Both the position numbers and the translations under genes were made by a program. The notes beneath the pieces were generated by a model. That model did no database searches. It was not told where the DNA came from and saw only the letters and a program-made list of their open reading frames with translations. This document shows, in pieces, positions 15,242 to 23,519 of a DNA stretch of 29,739 nucleotides. The stretch is taken from the NCBI GenBank assembly GCA_017452945.1, contig JAFTLD010000044.1, forward strand, positions 1-29,739, given 5' to 3'. Within the stretch, counting starts at the first letter, position 1, and each line of letters begins with the position of its first letter. Source of the stretch: Clostridia bacterium (GTDB taxonomy: Bacteria; Bacillota_A; Clostridia; Oscillospirales; CAG-272).

Positions 15242-16459
15242 TTACGCCAGTGCCTTTTCCAATCTCTCTCTGATCGCCTTCAAAAATTCCAACGAATTGA
15301 CCGAGGTAACTTGCGTGCCGGGTACGACAAGACCGACAAGGTCCTTGGTCATAATGCCGTCGTTCAGGGTCTGCAGGCAAGCTGCCTCTAACTTGTCGGC
15401 AAAATCAACCAGATCGTCAAGGCCGTCCAGCTGACCTCTCTTGCGCAGAGCGCCCGACCAAGCGAAAATGGTTGCCATGGGGTTGGTCGAAGTGGTCTCG
15501 CCCTTGAGATAGCGGTAGTAGTGACGGGTGACCGTGCCGTGTGCTGCCTCGTATTCGGTGGTGCCGTCGGGCGCAACCAGTACCGAGGTCATCATGGCAA
15601 GAGAGCCGAACGCGGTGGAAACCATGTCGCTCATAACGTCACCGTCATAGTTCTTGCAAGCCCAGATAAAGCCACCCTTGGAGCGGATGACGCGCGCGAC
15701 CGCATCGTCAATCAACGTGTAGAAATACTCAATGCCAAGCTCTTCAAACTTTTCCTTGTATTCCGCGTCGTAGATCTCCTGGAAGATCAGCTTGAAGGTC
15801 TGGTCATACTGCTTGGAAATGGTGTCCTTGGTAGAGAACCACAGATCCTGCTTGGTATCAATGGCATACTGGAAGCAGGAGTGCGCAAACGAGCGGATCG
15901 ATGAGTCCTTGTTGTACTGGCTCTGCAGCACACCGGGGCATTCGAAATCGTAAACCGTTTCGCGGAAGGTTTCCTTGCCGTCCTTGTCGGTAAACACCAA
16001 CTCGGCTTTGCCCTCGGTGGGTACGCGGTACTCGGTAGCCTTGTAAACGTCACCGTAAGCGTGACGCGCAATGGTTATGGGAGCTTCCCAGTTGCGCACA
16101 GCGGGGCGAATCGAGTCGATCAGAATGGGTGCGCGGAAAACCGTGCCGTCCAAGATTGCGCGAATGGTGCCGTTGGGGGACTTCCACATTTCAGTCAAAT
16201 TATATTCTTCAACGCGCTGACGGTTTGGGGTAATGGTGGCGCACTTGACAGCCACACCGTATTTCTTGGTAGCGTAAGCCGAATCAAAGGTTACCTTGTC
16301 CTTGGTTCTCTCGCGCTCTACAAGTCCGAGGTCGTAATACTCTGTGTTCAGTTCCACAAAGGGATGCAGCAGCTCGTCCTTGATCATGGTCCAAAGGACA
16401 CGTGTCATTTCATCGCCATCCATCTCGACAAGCGGCGTGGTCATTTTGATCTTTTGCAT
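15242..16459 (-). CDS. icd: NADP-dependent isocitrate dehydrogenase, type II (eukaryote-like)
   Basis: A 405-aa enzyme that oxidises isocitrate to 2-oxoglutarate and CO2 with NADP+. Sequence and length follow the homodimeric subfamily II: TTPLVEMDGDEMTRVLW at the N terminus, KCATITPNRQRVEEYNL, KSPNGTIRAILDGTVFR, RPAVRNWEAPITIARHAYGD, KNYDGDVMSDMVSTAFGSL (metal-binding Asp residues) and EAAHGTVTRHYY with TSTNPMATIFAWS for NADP. AGGAGA lies 6 nt before ATG 16459. It is the last gene of the operon that starts with the aconitase-family gene. No citrate synthase gene is in the window. Confidence 0.96.
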   Translation of the reverse strand: MQKIKMTTPLVEMDGDEMTRVLWTMIKDELLHPFVELNTEYYDLGLVERERTKDKVTFDSAYATKKYGVAVKCATITPNRQRVEEYNLTEMWKSPNGTIRAILDGTVFRAPILIDSIRPAVRNWEAPITIARHAYGDVYKATEYRVPTEGKAELVFTDKDGKETFRETVYDFECPGVLQSQYNKDSSIRSFAHSCFQYAIDTKQDLWFSTKDTISKQYDQTFKLIFQEIYDAEYKEKFEELGIEYFYTLIDDAVARVIRSKGGFIWACKNYDGDVMSDMVSTAFGSLAMMTSVLVAPDGTTEYEAAHGTVTRHYYRYLKGETTSTNPMATIFAWSGALRKRGQLDGLDDLVDFADKLEAACLQTLNDGIMTKDLVGLVVPGTQVTSVNSLEFLKAIRERLEKALA

Positions 16460-16468
16460 GATTATCTC

Positions 16469-17299
16469 CTATCTCCCCATCGCACCGATCTTTTTCATGC
16501 GATCCAGCGCAAGGGCGTAAAAATCTTTGATTGGCATGGCAGCATAGCCGTCATGCGTGTTCTTTCCGGGCTTGTTTGCAAGCGTCAGCTCGCAAGTTAA
16601 AACGTCTTGATAGTCACAGGCACGAATGCGATGCATGATGTCTTCCCAGTCGGCAATGCCGTCACCCATGACAAGGTGCAGATCGTCCGTCCAAAAAATG
16701 TCCGCACCCGTCACACCCACGTTGTCGTTGAAGTGCGTGTGGCAAAGCTTGTGACCGTACAAAGCCAACATATCTTTACCGCGGTTGTAGCAAAGCTCGT
16801 GGCCTGTGTCAAAGCAAAAGCCAAGAGAAGGATGGCCGGCAAAAGCCTCGAAAATGGCAGCAAGATATTCCTCACCCTCCACGTTTTCAAAGCCAAGGCG
16901 CACGCCAAGCGCATCTGCGCGCTTTACCACTTTGGCAAAATTTTGGATACCGACCTCGGTTGGCGTGTGATCCTCAAAACCGATAAAGGGATGCAGTACC
17001 ATGACGGAAATTTGGTGCTTGGCGCAGTCCTCTAAGCAGGCAAGATACATATTGGTCTCTTTTTCTGCCATCTCGCCGCCTTGCCACATGGCAGCCACAC
17101 CGGTAAAGGGCGCGTGGATCGAGGTGTAAAGCATGCCGTATTTGTCTGCAGCAGCTTTCCAAAGCGGTGTCTTTTCCGGTTTCCAACCGGTGAAAAATCC
17201 ATTCCAGCCTATTTCACACAGCAGCCTTACGTGCTCATCGGGGGCAAGATGTGCGCCGCCCATGGCATTTATGGCGTATTTGTATTGTCCCGTGTACAT
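16469..17299 (-). CDS. Sugar phosphate isomerase/epimerase-like TIM-barrel protein
   Basis: A 276-aa protein of the xylose isomerase-like TIM barrel superfamily: YTSIHAPFTGV, VMVLHPFIGFEDHTP, LGFENVEGEEYL (a typical metal-binding Glu strand), FCFDTGHELCY and CHTHFNDNVGV, which place the expected Glu, Asp and His metal ligands at strand ends. The substrate is unknown. Its start is 1 nt after the hydratase stop (TGATATG), and icd follows 9 nt after its stop, so it is translated together with two citrate-cycle-type enzymes, an odd place for a sugar isomerase. It might act on a small hydroxy acid, but nothing in the sequence proves this. Confidence 0.85.
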   Translation of the reverse strand: MYTGQYKYAINAMGGAHLAPDEHVRLLCEIGWNGFFTGWKPEKTPLWKAAADKYGMLYTSIHAPFTGVAAMWQGGEMAEKETNMYLACLEDCAKHQISVMVLHPFIGFEDHTPTEVGIQNFAKVVKRADALGVRLGFENVEGEEYLAAIFEAFAGHPSLGFCFDTGHELCYNRGKDMLALYGHKLCHTHFNDNVGVTGADIFWTDDLHLVMGDGIADWEDIMHRIRACDYQDVLTCELTLANKPGKNTHDGYAAMPIKDFYALALDRMKKIGAMGR

Positions 17300-17300
17300 A

Positions 17301-19550
17301 TCACTTGCGTCCGTTCGCGTAATAGTTCATCAGGCAACCGTCCAGAATGATCTGCGTTTCATTCTCGGTCAAGCCCTTAACGTGCAAGGTAAGCGCGTGT
17401 GTCGTGCCGTCGGCACAAATCACGGTTGCATCAAAATCCTCGCAGCCGCGCATCAGCTTTTCTCTGATGTCGGGCACGAACACAAAGTCACCTTCAGCGT
17501 AGGGGAATGCGGTCTCTGCATCCAGCGTAAAGGGAAGAATGCCCCAGTTGATGCAGTTGGAGCGGTAGCGCTTGGTAGCAAATTCATAACAAATGTTGGC
17601 AAAGCCGCCAAGCACCTTCTGACAGGAGGCAGCCTGCTCACGTGCTGAGCCGTCACCCGGTTTGTTTGCAAACAGGCAAGAACCGAATTGCGTGTTCTTT
17701 GCCAGCGCGTCTGCGTCACCCACGGCAGAGAGAGCCGCGTGCAGTTTGTCGGAGATCGTGCCGTTTCTGCGCTGTGCTTCCTGCGCTGCAACCTCCTTGG
17801 AGCGTCCGACGTATTCGGGGCAGCGACGGGAGAGCGCAAATTCAGCAAGGCGCAAGGGGTTGGATCGATAGGACGAGGTCTCACCCGAGGGGATCAGCTC
17901 GTCGGTGGTGGTCACAGGATCGCGAATGACAGCCGCAAGCTCGACAAGCAAATTGTCCGCAAGTGCGTACTGCGCAGGCCAATCGGTAATATTGGGACCC
18001 ATGACGAGTGCGGTTTCGGGCTGGGGCTTGCCAAAGCCGTTATAAACACGCTTGTCGTAGGGAGATGCGTCAAATACGTAAGGTGCGGGAGAAAAATCGT
18101 AATCAATATCGGTCGCGGCCGTGATCACACCGCCGTTTGCCGCGGTTGCCGCGATCGAACGCGCGTCCATGAGTGCCACGCAGGAGATCTGCCCCTCACC
18201 CGGCTTGGAGCCCTCGCGGTTGGGGAAGTTGCGCGTGGTGTGGCGCAAAGAAAGCCCGTTGTTTGCAGGCACGTCACCCGCGCCGAAGCAAGGACCGCAG
18301 GACGAGGGCTTGATAACTGCGCCCTGCGCAAGCAGGGAAGCGCTGACGCCCTGTCTTGTCAGCTCCAGGGAAACGGGAATGCTGGTGGGATAGACCGAGA
18401 GCGAGAAAGCGCCGTCGCCCACGTTACCGGTTTTGAGAATCGCATCCGCCTCGCAGATCGATTCGTACATACCGCCCGCGCAGCCGGCAATCACGCCCTG
18501 ATCGGCATGCACACCGTTTTCGTCTATCTTATTGGTCAGAGAAAGAGGCGCACCCGGGAACAGCTGCTTGGCCTCGGCTTCAACGCCTGTAAGAAGCTCT
18601 GCAGCACGCTCGTTGAATTCATGAATGGTGTAAGCATTGGAAGGATGGAAGGGCAGTGCGATCATGGATTCAACCTTGTCAAGGTCGATCTGGATCATTC
18701 TGTCGTAGTAAGCACCGTCATCGGGTGCAAGAGGCGCGTAGCATTCGCCTCGGTTATGCGTTTCGTAGAATGCCTTGGTGCAATCGTCGGTCACCCATAT
18801 GGAGGACAGACAAGTCGTTTCCGTGGTCATGACGTCAATACCGTTACGGAAATCCATGGAAAGGTTGGCAACACCGGGGCCGACGAATTCGAGAATTCTG
18901 TTTTTGACAAAGCCACCCGGGAATGCTGCGCCCACAAGGGCGAGCGCAACGTCATGCGGACCGATGCCACATCTGGGCGTTCCGGTCAGATATACAAGCA
19001 CCACCTCGGGCGCGGGAATGTCGTATGTGTTGCACAGCAGCTGCTTGACAAGCTCGGGGCCACCCTCGCCCACAGCCATGGTACCAAGGGCACCGTAGCG
19101 GGTGTGGGAGTCGGAGCCGAGAATCATCCCTCCGCATAATGCAAGCTGCTCTCTTGCATAAGAGTGGATCACGCTTTGGTTGGCGGGCACGTAAATGCCG
19201 CCGTATTTTTTGGCAGCGGAAAGGCCGAATACGTGGTCGTCCTCGTTGATGGTACCACCCACGGCACAAAGCGAATTGTGGCAGTTGGTCAGCGCGTAAG
19301 GCACGGGGAACTTTTCAAGTCCCGAGGCGCGTGCCGTCTGAATGATGCCAACGTAGGTAATATCGTGAGAAATCAGGGCGTCAAAGCGTAGCTTTAACAG
19401 TCCTTCGTCATTGCTTGTGTTATGAGAAGCAAGGATTTTTGCCGCTATCGTTTTTTGGCGGGCGGAATCCTTGTCGCGATCACAGTTTCCGGGGCAGGGT
19501 GCACCGTTGCACAAAAACACGCCGGAATCGTACAGAGTTACTGCATTCAT
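17301..19550 (-). CDS. Aconitase-family hydratase (YbhJ-like)
   Basis: A 749-aa protein of the aconitase superfamily with the [4Fe-4S] ligands visible as Cys357 (AGCAGG) and Cys418/Cys421 (PSSCGPCFGAG), the active-site GSDSHTRYGALGTMAVGEGG (145-164), GLSLRHTTRNFPNREG and a swivel domain with YRSNCINWGILPF. Length and layout fit the YbhJ-like branch more than classical AcnA or AcnB. Next to NADP-isocitrate dehydrogenase, the likely reaction is citrate to isocitrate, but other hydroxy-acid dehydrations cannot be excluded. GGAGG lies 8 nt before ATG 19550, with a consensus promoter just upstream. Confidence 0.9.
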   Translation of the reverse strand: MNAVTLYDSGVFLCNGAPCPGNCDRDKDSARQKTIAAKILASHNTSNDEGLLKLRFDALISHDITYVGIIQTARASGLEKFPVPYALTNCHNSLCAVGGTINEDDHVFGLSAAKKYGGIYVPANQSVIHSYAREQLALCGGMILGSDSHTRYGALGTMAVGEGGPELVKQLLCNTYDIPAPEVVLVYLTGTPRCGIGPHDVALALVGAAFPGGFVKNRILEFVGPGVANLSMDFRNGIDVMTTETTCLSSIWVTDDCTKAFYETHNRGECYAPLAPDDGAYYDRMIQIDLDKVESMIALPFHPSNAYTIHEFNERAAELLTGVEAEAKQLFPGAPLSLTNKIDENGVHADQGVIAGCAGGMYESICEADAILKTGNVGDGAFSLSVYPTSIPVSLELTRQGVSASLLAQGAVIKPSSCGPCFGAGDVPANNGLSLRHTTRNFPNREGSKPGEGQISCVALMDARSIAATAANGGVITAATDIDYDFSPAPYVFDASPYDKRVYNGFGKPQPETALVMGPNITDWPAQYALADNLLVELAAVIRDPVTTTDELIPSGETSSYRSNPLRLAEFALSRRCPEYVGRSKEVAAQEAQRRNGTISDKLHAALSAVGDADALAKNTQFGSCLFANKPGDGSAREQAASCQKVLGGFANICYEFATKRYRSNCINWGILPFTLDAETAFPYAEGDFVFVPDIREKLMRGCEDFDATVICADGTTHALTLHVKGLTENETQIILDGCLMNYYANGRK

Positions 19551-19585
19551 AAAAGGGGCCTCCGTGATAAAAATGAATTACAATC

Positions 19586-19614
19586 ATTATATCACGTTTT
19601 GCAAGAAAGGTCAA
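19586..19614 (-). promoter_or_regulatory. Promoter of the hydratase-isomerase-icd operon
   Basis: Minus strand: TTGACC (19609-19614), 17-bp spacer, TATAAT (19586-19591). Confidence 0.85.
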
Positions 19615-19618
19615 TAGA

Positions 19619-19648
19619 ATCTTGCAAATTCGCATCTTGCAAATTCGC
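19619..19648. repeat. Tandem duplication of a 15-mer
   Basis: ATCTTGCAAATTCGC occurs twice without a gap (19619-19633 and 19634-19648), just upstream of the hydratase promoter. It could be recent slippage or a duplicated regulator site. Confidence 0.8.
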
Positions 19649-19661
19649 TGCATAAACTCGT

Positions 19662-19690
19662 AAAAAAAGAACCGCGAAGTGCGGCTCTTG
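19662..19690 (-). terminator. Terminator of the XRE gene
   Basis: Read on the minus strand, AGCCGC-ACTTC-GCGGTT (one wobble pair) is followed by CTTTTTTT, directly after the stop of the XRE gene. Confidence 0.85.
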
Positions 19691-19692
19691 AT

Positions 19693-19908
19693 TCATGTGC
19701 GCTTTCCCGGATTATCGGTCAGCCCAAGAAGATAATCAACAGATACCCGATGGAACGTTGATAATTTGATTAGTATGTCTGTTGGGATATCCCGCTGTCC
19801 CAATTCGTAGTTGCTGTATACCTGTTGGGAGCAGTTAAGAACTTTGGCCATTTCTTTTTGTGAAATATCCTTGTCTTCCCTTAAATCACGAATTCTCTTA
19901 TACAGCAT
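19693..19908 (-). CDS. XRE family (Cro/CI-type) transcriptional regulator
   Basis: A small protein of about 71 aa made almost only of a helix-turn-helix: LYKRIRDLREDKDISQKEMAKVL, then CSQQVYSNYELGQRDIPTDILIKL and SVDYLLGLTDNP, a standard XRE layout. I prefer ATG 19908 because AAGGGG precedes it; ATG 19935 gives a 9-residue extension without a ribosome binding site. It is divergent from the leucine-rich-repeat lipoprotein gene, and two copies of a 17-bp dyad lie between them, so it probably represses itself and its neighbour. There is no sensor domain, so a signal would have to act through another protein or through protein level. Confidence 0.9.
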   Translation of the reverse strand: MLYKRIRDLREDKDISQKEMAKVLNCSQQVYSNYELGQRDIPTDILIKLSTFHRVSVDYLLGLTDNPGKRT

Positions 19909-19960
19909 GTAAATATTTCCCCTTGCTTTGTACATTGTTTATCTTGTAAAAATTATAACA

Positions 19961-20002
19961 AACCGCAAAATGCAGTATTGACAAATACCGCAAAATGCAG
20001 TA
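19961..20002. promoter_or_regulatory. Tandem 17-bp operator candidates for the XRE regulator
   Basis: AACCGCAAAATGCAGTA (19961-19977) and TACCGCAAAATGCAGTA (19986-20002) are near-identical. The second is a dyad (TAC-GCA-AAA-TGC-GTA arms, one mismatch pair). Starts are 25 bp apart. Copy 2 fills the -35/-10 spacer of the rightward promoter and copy 1 lies just upstream of the leftward -10 TATAAT (19952-19957), so one protein could control both directions. Confidence 0.8.
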
Positions 20003-20006
20003 CAAT
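19978..20006 (+). promoter_or_regulatory. Promoter of the leucine-rich-repeat lipoprotein gene
   Basis: TTGACA (19978-19983), 17-bp spacer, TACAAT (20001-20006). The spacer coincides with operator copy 2. Confidence 0.85.
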
Positions 20007-20041
20007 ATGGTTGAAATATCTTGTACAAAAGGAGAATGACT

Positions 20042-21583
20042 ATGAAACAGAGCAAAGCATTTACATGGATCGTGCGGATATGCGCATTGCTGGCGTGCGT
20101 AACGCTGAGCGGCTGTGCCCCCGAGGAGGAAGGCGCGCAGAACCTGGAATTTTATCCAACCGGTATTCAAATTATAGTTGGGGGCGATTTTGAGATCCGC
20201 TCTTACGAGTGTGAAGTGTTGGGCATCGGATCCTTTGAGGGAAGCGATCTGATCATTCCCACAGCCCACACTTTTGACGATATGGCCGAGGAGATACTTA
20301 AAACGGCAAAAGAAAAGGGCGATTCCGAGCTTGAGGAAAAAGCCAAGGATTTCTATAAAAAATTTAAGGTGGTCAGGATTGCCGACGAAGCATTCAAGGG
20401 ATGCACGCAGTTGACAAGCGTAAAAATCCCCGATTCCGTCACTTACGTCGGCGCCTCAGCATTCGAAGGATGCAGTAATTTACAGTCAGTCATTTTGCCG
20501 GATAGTGTGGAAAGTATTGCCGGCAATGCGTTTGACGGTTGTCCGGAGAGCTTGTTTACAGAATATGAAAACGGTATGTACCTTGGAAATGACAAAAATC
20601 CATATTTGGTATTGATGCGTGTCAAGGACAAAACTGCGGATACTTTTTCGATTCATCCCGATACGAGACAATTGGCAGCAGGTGTTTTCGAGGATTACGT
20701 TGCTCTTACACGAATCAGCCTTCCTCAAAACATTACTTCATTCAGCTTTTCCGGCTGTACAGCTCTTGAAGAACTGGTATTGCCGCAAGGTATTACCGAG
20801 GTTGAGGCTTCTTGGTTTGAGGGATGTATCAATCTTAAAAATATCGTCAATATGCCCCAAGCACAAGGCTTAACGTATGAATTGAACTCCGATGGCGCGT
20901 CGTACTCAGTAACCGGAATGGGAACCTGCACTCTTACGTGCTTTGCAATTCCGTCCGAATACCAAGGTATCCCTGTTACCCGAATTGCGGAATATGCGTT
21001 TTGTTATCCGCCCGAGCAGGAGGAGATTTACGCAAACATGTCTAAGTCTTACAGGTCACTTCTTAAAAACCAATCCTCTGAAGACAGAAAAGACACAGAA
21101 AAAATGAAAGCCATGTTTATTGATTCATACGGTGATGAGGCAAGGCTGTTTTTCGATATAAAATCCAAACTTGATGTCGATATGATTTCTTTGCCGGACA
21201 GTATCGAGTATATTGAACCGAATGCGTTGCTTAAATTGAATGTGTTAGTGCAAACAAACTCCCACTATCGTTTTGAGAACGGTTGCCTGATAGAAAACGG
21301 TACGAATGCATTGCTGATGGCAAGTAATCAAGGAAATATACCCGCAGGAGTGGTACGTATAGAAAATTATGCATTTTCCAATTGCGAAATGGATAGCGAA
21401 TACACCATACCAAACAGTGTGACGTACATTGCAGATAATGCCTTTTATGGGTGGTATTCTGATAGTGTCTTTGCTTTTGACGGAACCGTAGAACAATGGA
21501 ACGCAATTCAAAAACCGGACCGGGGAATCCCGCAGATTGTCTGCTCCGATGGTATTGTTGAAGCCATCAAATCGGAAGAATAA
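20042..21583 (+). CDS. BspA-like leucine-rich-repeat lipoprotein
   Basis: A 513-aa exported lipoprotein. The N terminus has basic residues, a hydrophobic core and a lipobox LSGC (Cys25), followed by an acidic APEEEG linker. The body has repeats of the LRR_5 (BspA/treponemal) type such as IADEAFKGCTQLTSVKIPDSVTYV in outline, ASAFEGCSNLQSVILPDSV, and ENYAFSNCEMDSEYTIPNSV, interrupted by two non-repeat stretches. Such proteins are surface-exposed and often bind host or partner proteins; the target here is unknown. ATG 20042 lies 7 nt after AAGGAG. The promoter carries a dyad within its spacer, shared with the divergent XRE gene. Confidence 0.9.
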   Translation: MKQSKAFTWIVRICALLACVTLSGCAPEEEGAQNLEFYPTGIQIIVGGDFEIRSYECEVLGIGSFEGSDLIIPTAHTFDDMAEEILKTAKEKGDSELEEKAKDFYKKFKVVRIADEAFKGCTQLTSVKIPDSVTYVGASAFEGCSNLQSVILPDSVESIAGNAFDGCPESLFTEYENGMYLGNDKNPYLVLMRVKDKTADTFSIHPDTRQLAAGVFEDYVALTRISLPQNITSFSFSGCTALEELVLPQGITEVEASWFEGCINLKNIVNMPQAQGLTYELNSDGASYSVTGMGTCTLTCFAIPSEYQGIPVTRIAEYAFCYPPEQEEIYANMSKSYRSLLKNQSSEDRKDTEKMKAMFIDSYGDEARLFFDIKSKLDVDMISLPDSIEYIEPNALLKLNVLVQTNSHYRFENGCLIENGTNALLMASNQGNIPAGVVRIENYAFSNCEMDSEYTIPNSVTYIADNAFYGWYSDSVFAFDGTVEQWNAIQKPDRGIPQIVCSDGIVEAIKSEE

Positions 21584-21608
21584 GCACATAACGCAACTCC
21601 AAAAACAG

Positions 21609-21643
21609 AGCACCATCCGAAAGGGCGGTGCTCATTGCTTTAC
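21609..21643 (+). terminator. Possible terminator of the lipoprotein gene
   Basis: AGCACC...CC-gaaa-GG...GGTGCT (21609-21632) with an internal mismatch and a weak T-rich tail (CATTGCTTT). Confidence 0.55.
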
Positions 21644-21683
21644 CCCAAAAAGAATATGCGTCAGTGAATATTTTAACGCGGCA

Positions 21684-21712
21684 TTGACAGTATTTTTGAT
21701 TCATGGTATAAT
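21684..21712 (+). promoter_or_regulatory. Promoter of the 21738-22627 gene pair
   Basis: TTGACA (21684-21689), 17-bp spacer, TATAAT (21707-21712) with an extended TGG before the -10. An upstream in-frame ATG (21711) overlaps the -10 and so is not the start. Confidence 0.85.
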
Positions 21713-21737
21713 GAAAAAAAGACAAGGGGAGAGCGGA

Positions 21738-22133
21738 ATGGACGTCAACGTAGAATCGGGCTTTGTGCGCGAATGCATCAAAAAAGAATACAGAGAGCGA
21801 GTGCAGTTCGAGCTGCAATCAAAAAAACACCGCCAAAAGGCGATGTCGCGTTTTGCACATGATTGCGGGAAAATCCTGCAAAACGGATATAAAATGTGCA
21901 AAGCAAGCGAGCTTGCCGAGTTTTTTGACGCTGTACCGGACAAAGCACTGTGTTATCTGATCTCGGACGGTGAAGGGGACGGTACGACCATGCCCCTGAA
22001 GCAGGCCAAGGAGTTGATGCAAAACACCTATATGCCGCTGATTCTGATCTCGTCACATTTCACTGTGATCAAGCCCGAGGCAGAGGGCGGGCAGCCCACC
22101 TTTTATGTTTTTATGAAAGGGGACACAAAGTGA
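21738..22133 (+). CDS. Hypothetical protein, 131 aa
   Basis: Family not recognised. ATG 21738 is preceded by GGGGAGAG. The N-terminal half is basic and helical (ECIKKEYRERVQFELQSKKHRQKAMSRFA in outline), and the C-terminal half is mixed alpha/beta with DKALCYLISDGEGDG and YMPLILISSHFTVIKPEAEG. There is no signal peptide or membrane segment. Its stop overlaps the GTG start of the next gene by 4 nt, so the two products are likely made together, perhaps as a soluble protein and its membrane partner. Confidence 0.75.
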   Translation: MDVNVESGFVRECIKKEYRERVQFELQSKKHRQKAMSRFAHDCGKILQNGYKMCKASELAEFFDAVPDKALCYLISDGEGDGTTMPLKQAKELMQNTYMPLILISSHFTVIKPEAEGGQPTFYVFMKGDTK

Positions 22134-22627
22134 AAAAATATGATCTTGACCGCAGCATGTTTATCTCTGCATCGGTCTTTTTCAGCATCATATTCCTGCC
22201 CATGATCGCCATGTGCGTCATTGGGCTTTGCATAGAGTTTGTCTGGGGGATTTTGGTTACTGCTGTTGGCTTTTTTGCGGTATACGCTGCGCTGATGATA
22301 TATTTTTGGTTCTCGTCGCATAAGCATACGAATTATCTGCTCTTACACGATGAGAAAATGGAGATCATGTATACAGATGCGAGCAATTCCAAAACCAAGC
22401 ACATGTATTTGCAGTACGGTCAGATCAGACGGATCGAGTATTATCGGCTGCATTCCTTGCTGTCTTGGCTGCAGATGGTGGCGAACTATATCTTCCCCAT
22501 GTGCGTCTTTGTGACCTACGTATCGGACGCTGACGGGGAAGAATACTCTGCGAATATCGGATATCTGCGCTTGTACGAGGTCAAACAGATCGCAAAGCAG
22601 ACGGGACTTGACGTAAAATATCGGTGA
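22130..22627 (+). CDS. Hypothetical membrane protein, 165 aa
   Basis: GTG start at 22130 in a GTGA overlap with the upstream gene, with AAAGGGG upstream. Two N-terminal transmembrane helices (about residues 10-35 and 36-62, FFSIIFLPMIAMCVIGLCIEF and VTAVGFFAVYAALMIYFWF in outline) are followed by a soluble domain that resembles a small PH-like beta domain (LLLHDEKMEIMYTDAS, IRRIEYYRLHSLLSWLQ). The resemblance to PH-like bacterial membrane proteins is only suggestive. No function is assigned. Confidence 0.75.
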   Translation: MKKYDLDRSMFISASVFFSIIFLPMIAMCVIGLCIEFVWGILVTAVGFFAVYAALMIYFWFSSHKHTNYLLLHDEKMEIMYTDASNSKTKHMYLQYGQIRRIEYYRLHSLLSWLQMVANYIFPMCVFVTYVSDADGEEYSANIGYLRLYEVKQIAKQTGLDVKYR

Positions 22628-22671
22628 TCCCGGGGTACGACAAACAATATGCGAAAAATTTGAAAAATCTC

Positions 22672-22700
22672 TTGCAAAAGAGCATATTTTGTGATATAAT
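22672..22700 (+). promoter_or_regulatory. Promoter of the 22776 gene
   Basis: TTGCAA (22672-22677), 17-bp spacer, TATAAT (22695-22700). Confidence 0.8.
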
Positions 22701-22775
22701 CATGATGTGTTGTTATATATAGCGATTTATTTGCTGAAGACATAGATTTATCACCGTTGAAAAGAGGAAGTCATA

Positions 22776-23453
22776 ATGGAAAACATGAAGAAATATTTGC
22801 CGACGATTCTGTTGGTTGCAGGTGCACTCAGTTTGCTGATCGCTGTTGTGATTACGGTTACTACTTTTGCAGGTTGGAGCAACAATGTTGCACTGATCAA
22901 TGTGCTGTTGCTGATGGCTGCCGTGCTGTTTGTTGCACTTGGCGGACTTGTGATGTATCTTGCAATGATCTCGGCAACCGTTACCCGCCATTTCTTCTTG
23001 TACGACAAAAATTTAGGCAAGAACATCAAACCCTCCGAACTGACCTTTGACATTGTCAACAAGCGTATGACCTACTTCATGACGCGCATGGCCTCTTCCG
23101 AGCGTCAAGTGTGGAATGCCAATATCGTGGGCAGTGAAGATGAACGTTTTGGCAAAAACAGCGTATACCGTCCCTTGATGGCATACAAAATGATCTATGA
23201 TCTGACCGAGCACAACAGTCCCGAGTATTGGAGTATATTTGCTAAGGCAGACGTTGCCATCGTTTCCTCGATCTGTGATGCGCTTAGCGTTAACGGTGAT
23301 ACTCAACTTGGTGCTACGCTTGTGTTCCTTCGCGAGCATCATGCGGACAACCTGGAAAAGATCAGCCATTTCTTTATGGACAATCGCGCCTATATGCAAA
23401 AGCAAATGGTCAGATACGTACAGTCTCACGTAGACAGCATGTACATGGAATGA
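22776..23453 (+). CDS. Hypothetical membrane protein, 225 aa
   Basis: ATG 22776 follows AAAGAGGAAG. Two transmembrane helices at the N terminus (about residues 8-30 and 37-65) are followed by a cytoplasmic or extracellular helical domain of about 155 residues (LGKNIKPSELTFDIVNKRM, VYRPLMAYKMIYDL, FLREHHADNLEKISHFFMDN) rich in Met, Tyr and charged residues. I do not recognise the family. It is a single-gene unit with its own promoter and a strong terminator. Confidence 0.75.
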   Translation: MENMKKYLPTILLVAGALSLLIAVVITVTTFAGWSNNVALINVLLLMAAVLFVALGGLVMYLAMISATVTRHFFLYDKNLGKNIKPSELTFDIVNKRMTYFMTRMASSERQVWNANIVGSEDERFGKNSVYRPLMAYKMIYDLTEHNSPEYWSIFAKADVAIVSSICDALSVNGDTQLGATLVFLREHHADNLEKISHFFMDNRAYMQKQMVRYVQSHVDSMYME

Positions 23454-23462
23454 TCTGTCGCA

Positions 23463-23497
23463 AAAGGGCGAGTTCATCTCGCCCTTTGCTTTTTATC
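23463..23497 (+). terminator. Terminator of the 22776 gene
   Basis: AAAGGGCGAG / CTCGCCCTTT with loop TTCAT, followed by GCTTTTTATCC. Confidence 0.9.
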
Positions 23498-23519
23498 CTT
23501 TAAGAGAAAGGAGATATTT

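Noticed and set aside
17688..19139. A 483-codon open frame on the plus strand opposite the hydratase gene
   Set aside because: Same kind of shadow; low-complexity Arg/Gly/Val protein with no start signal.
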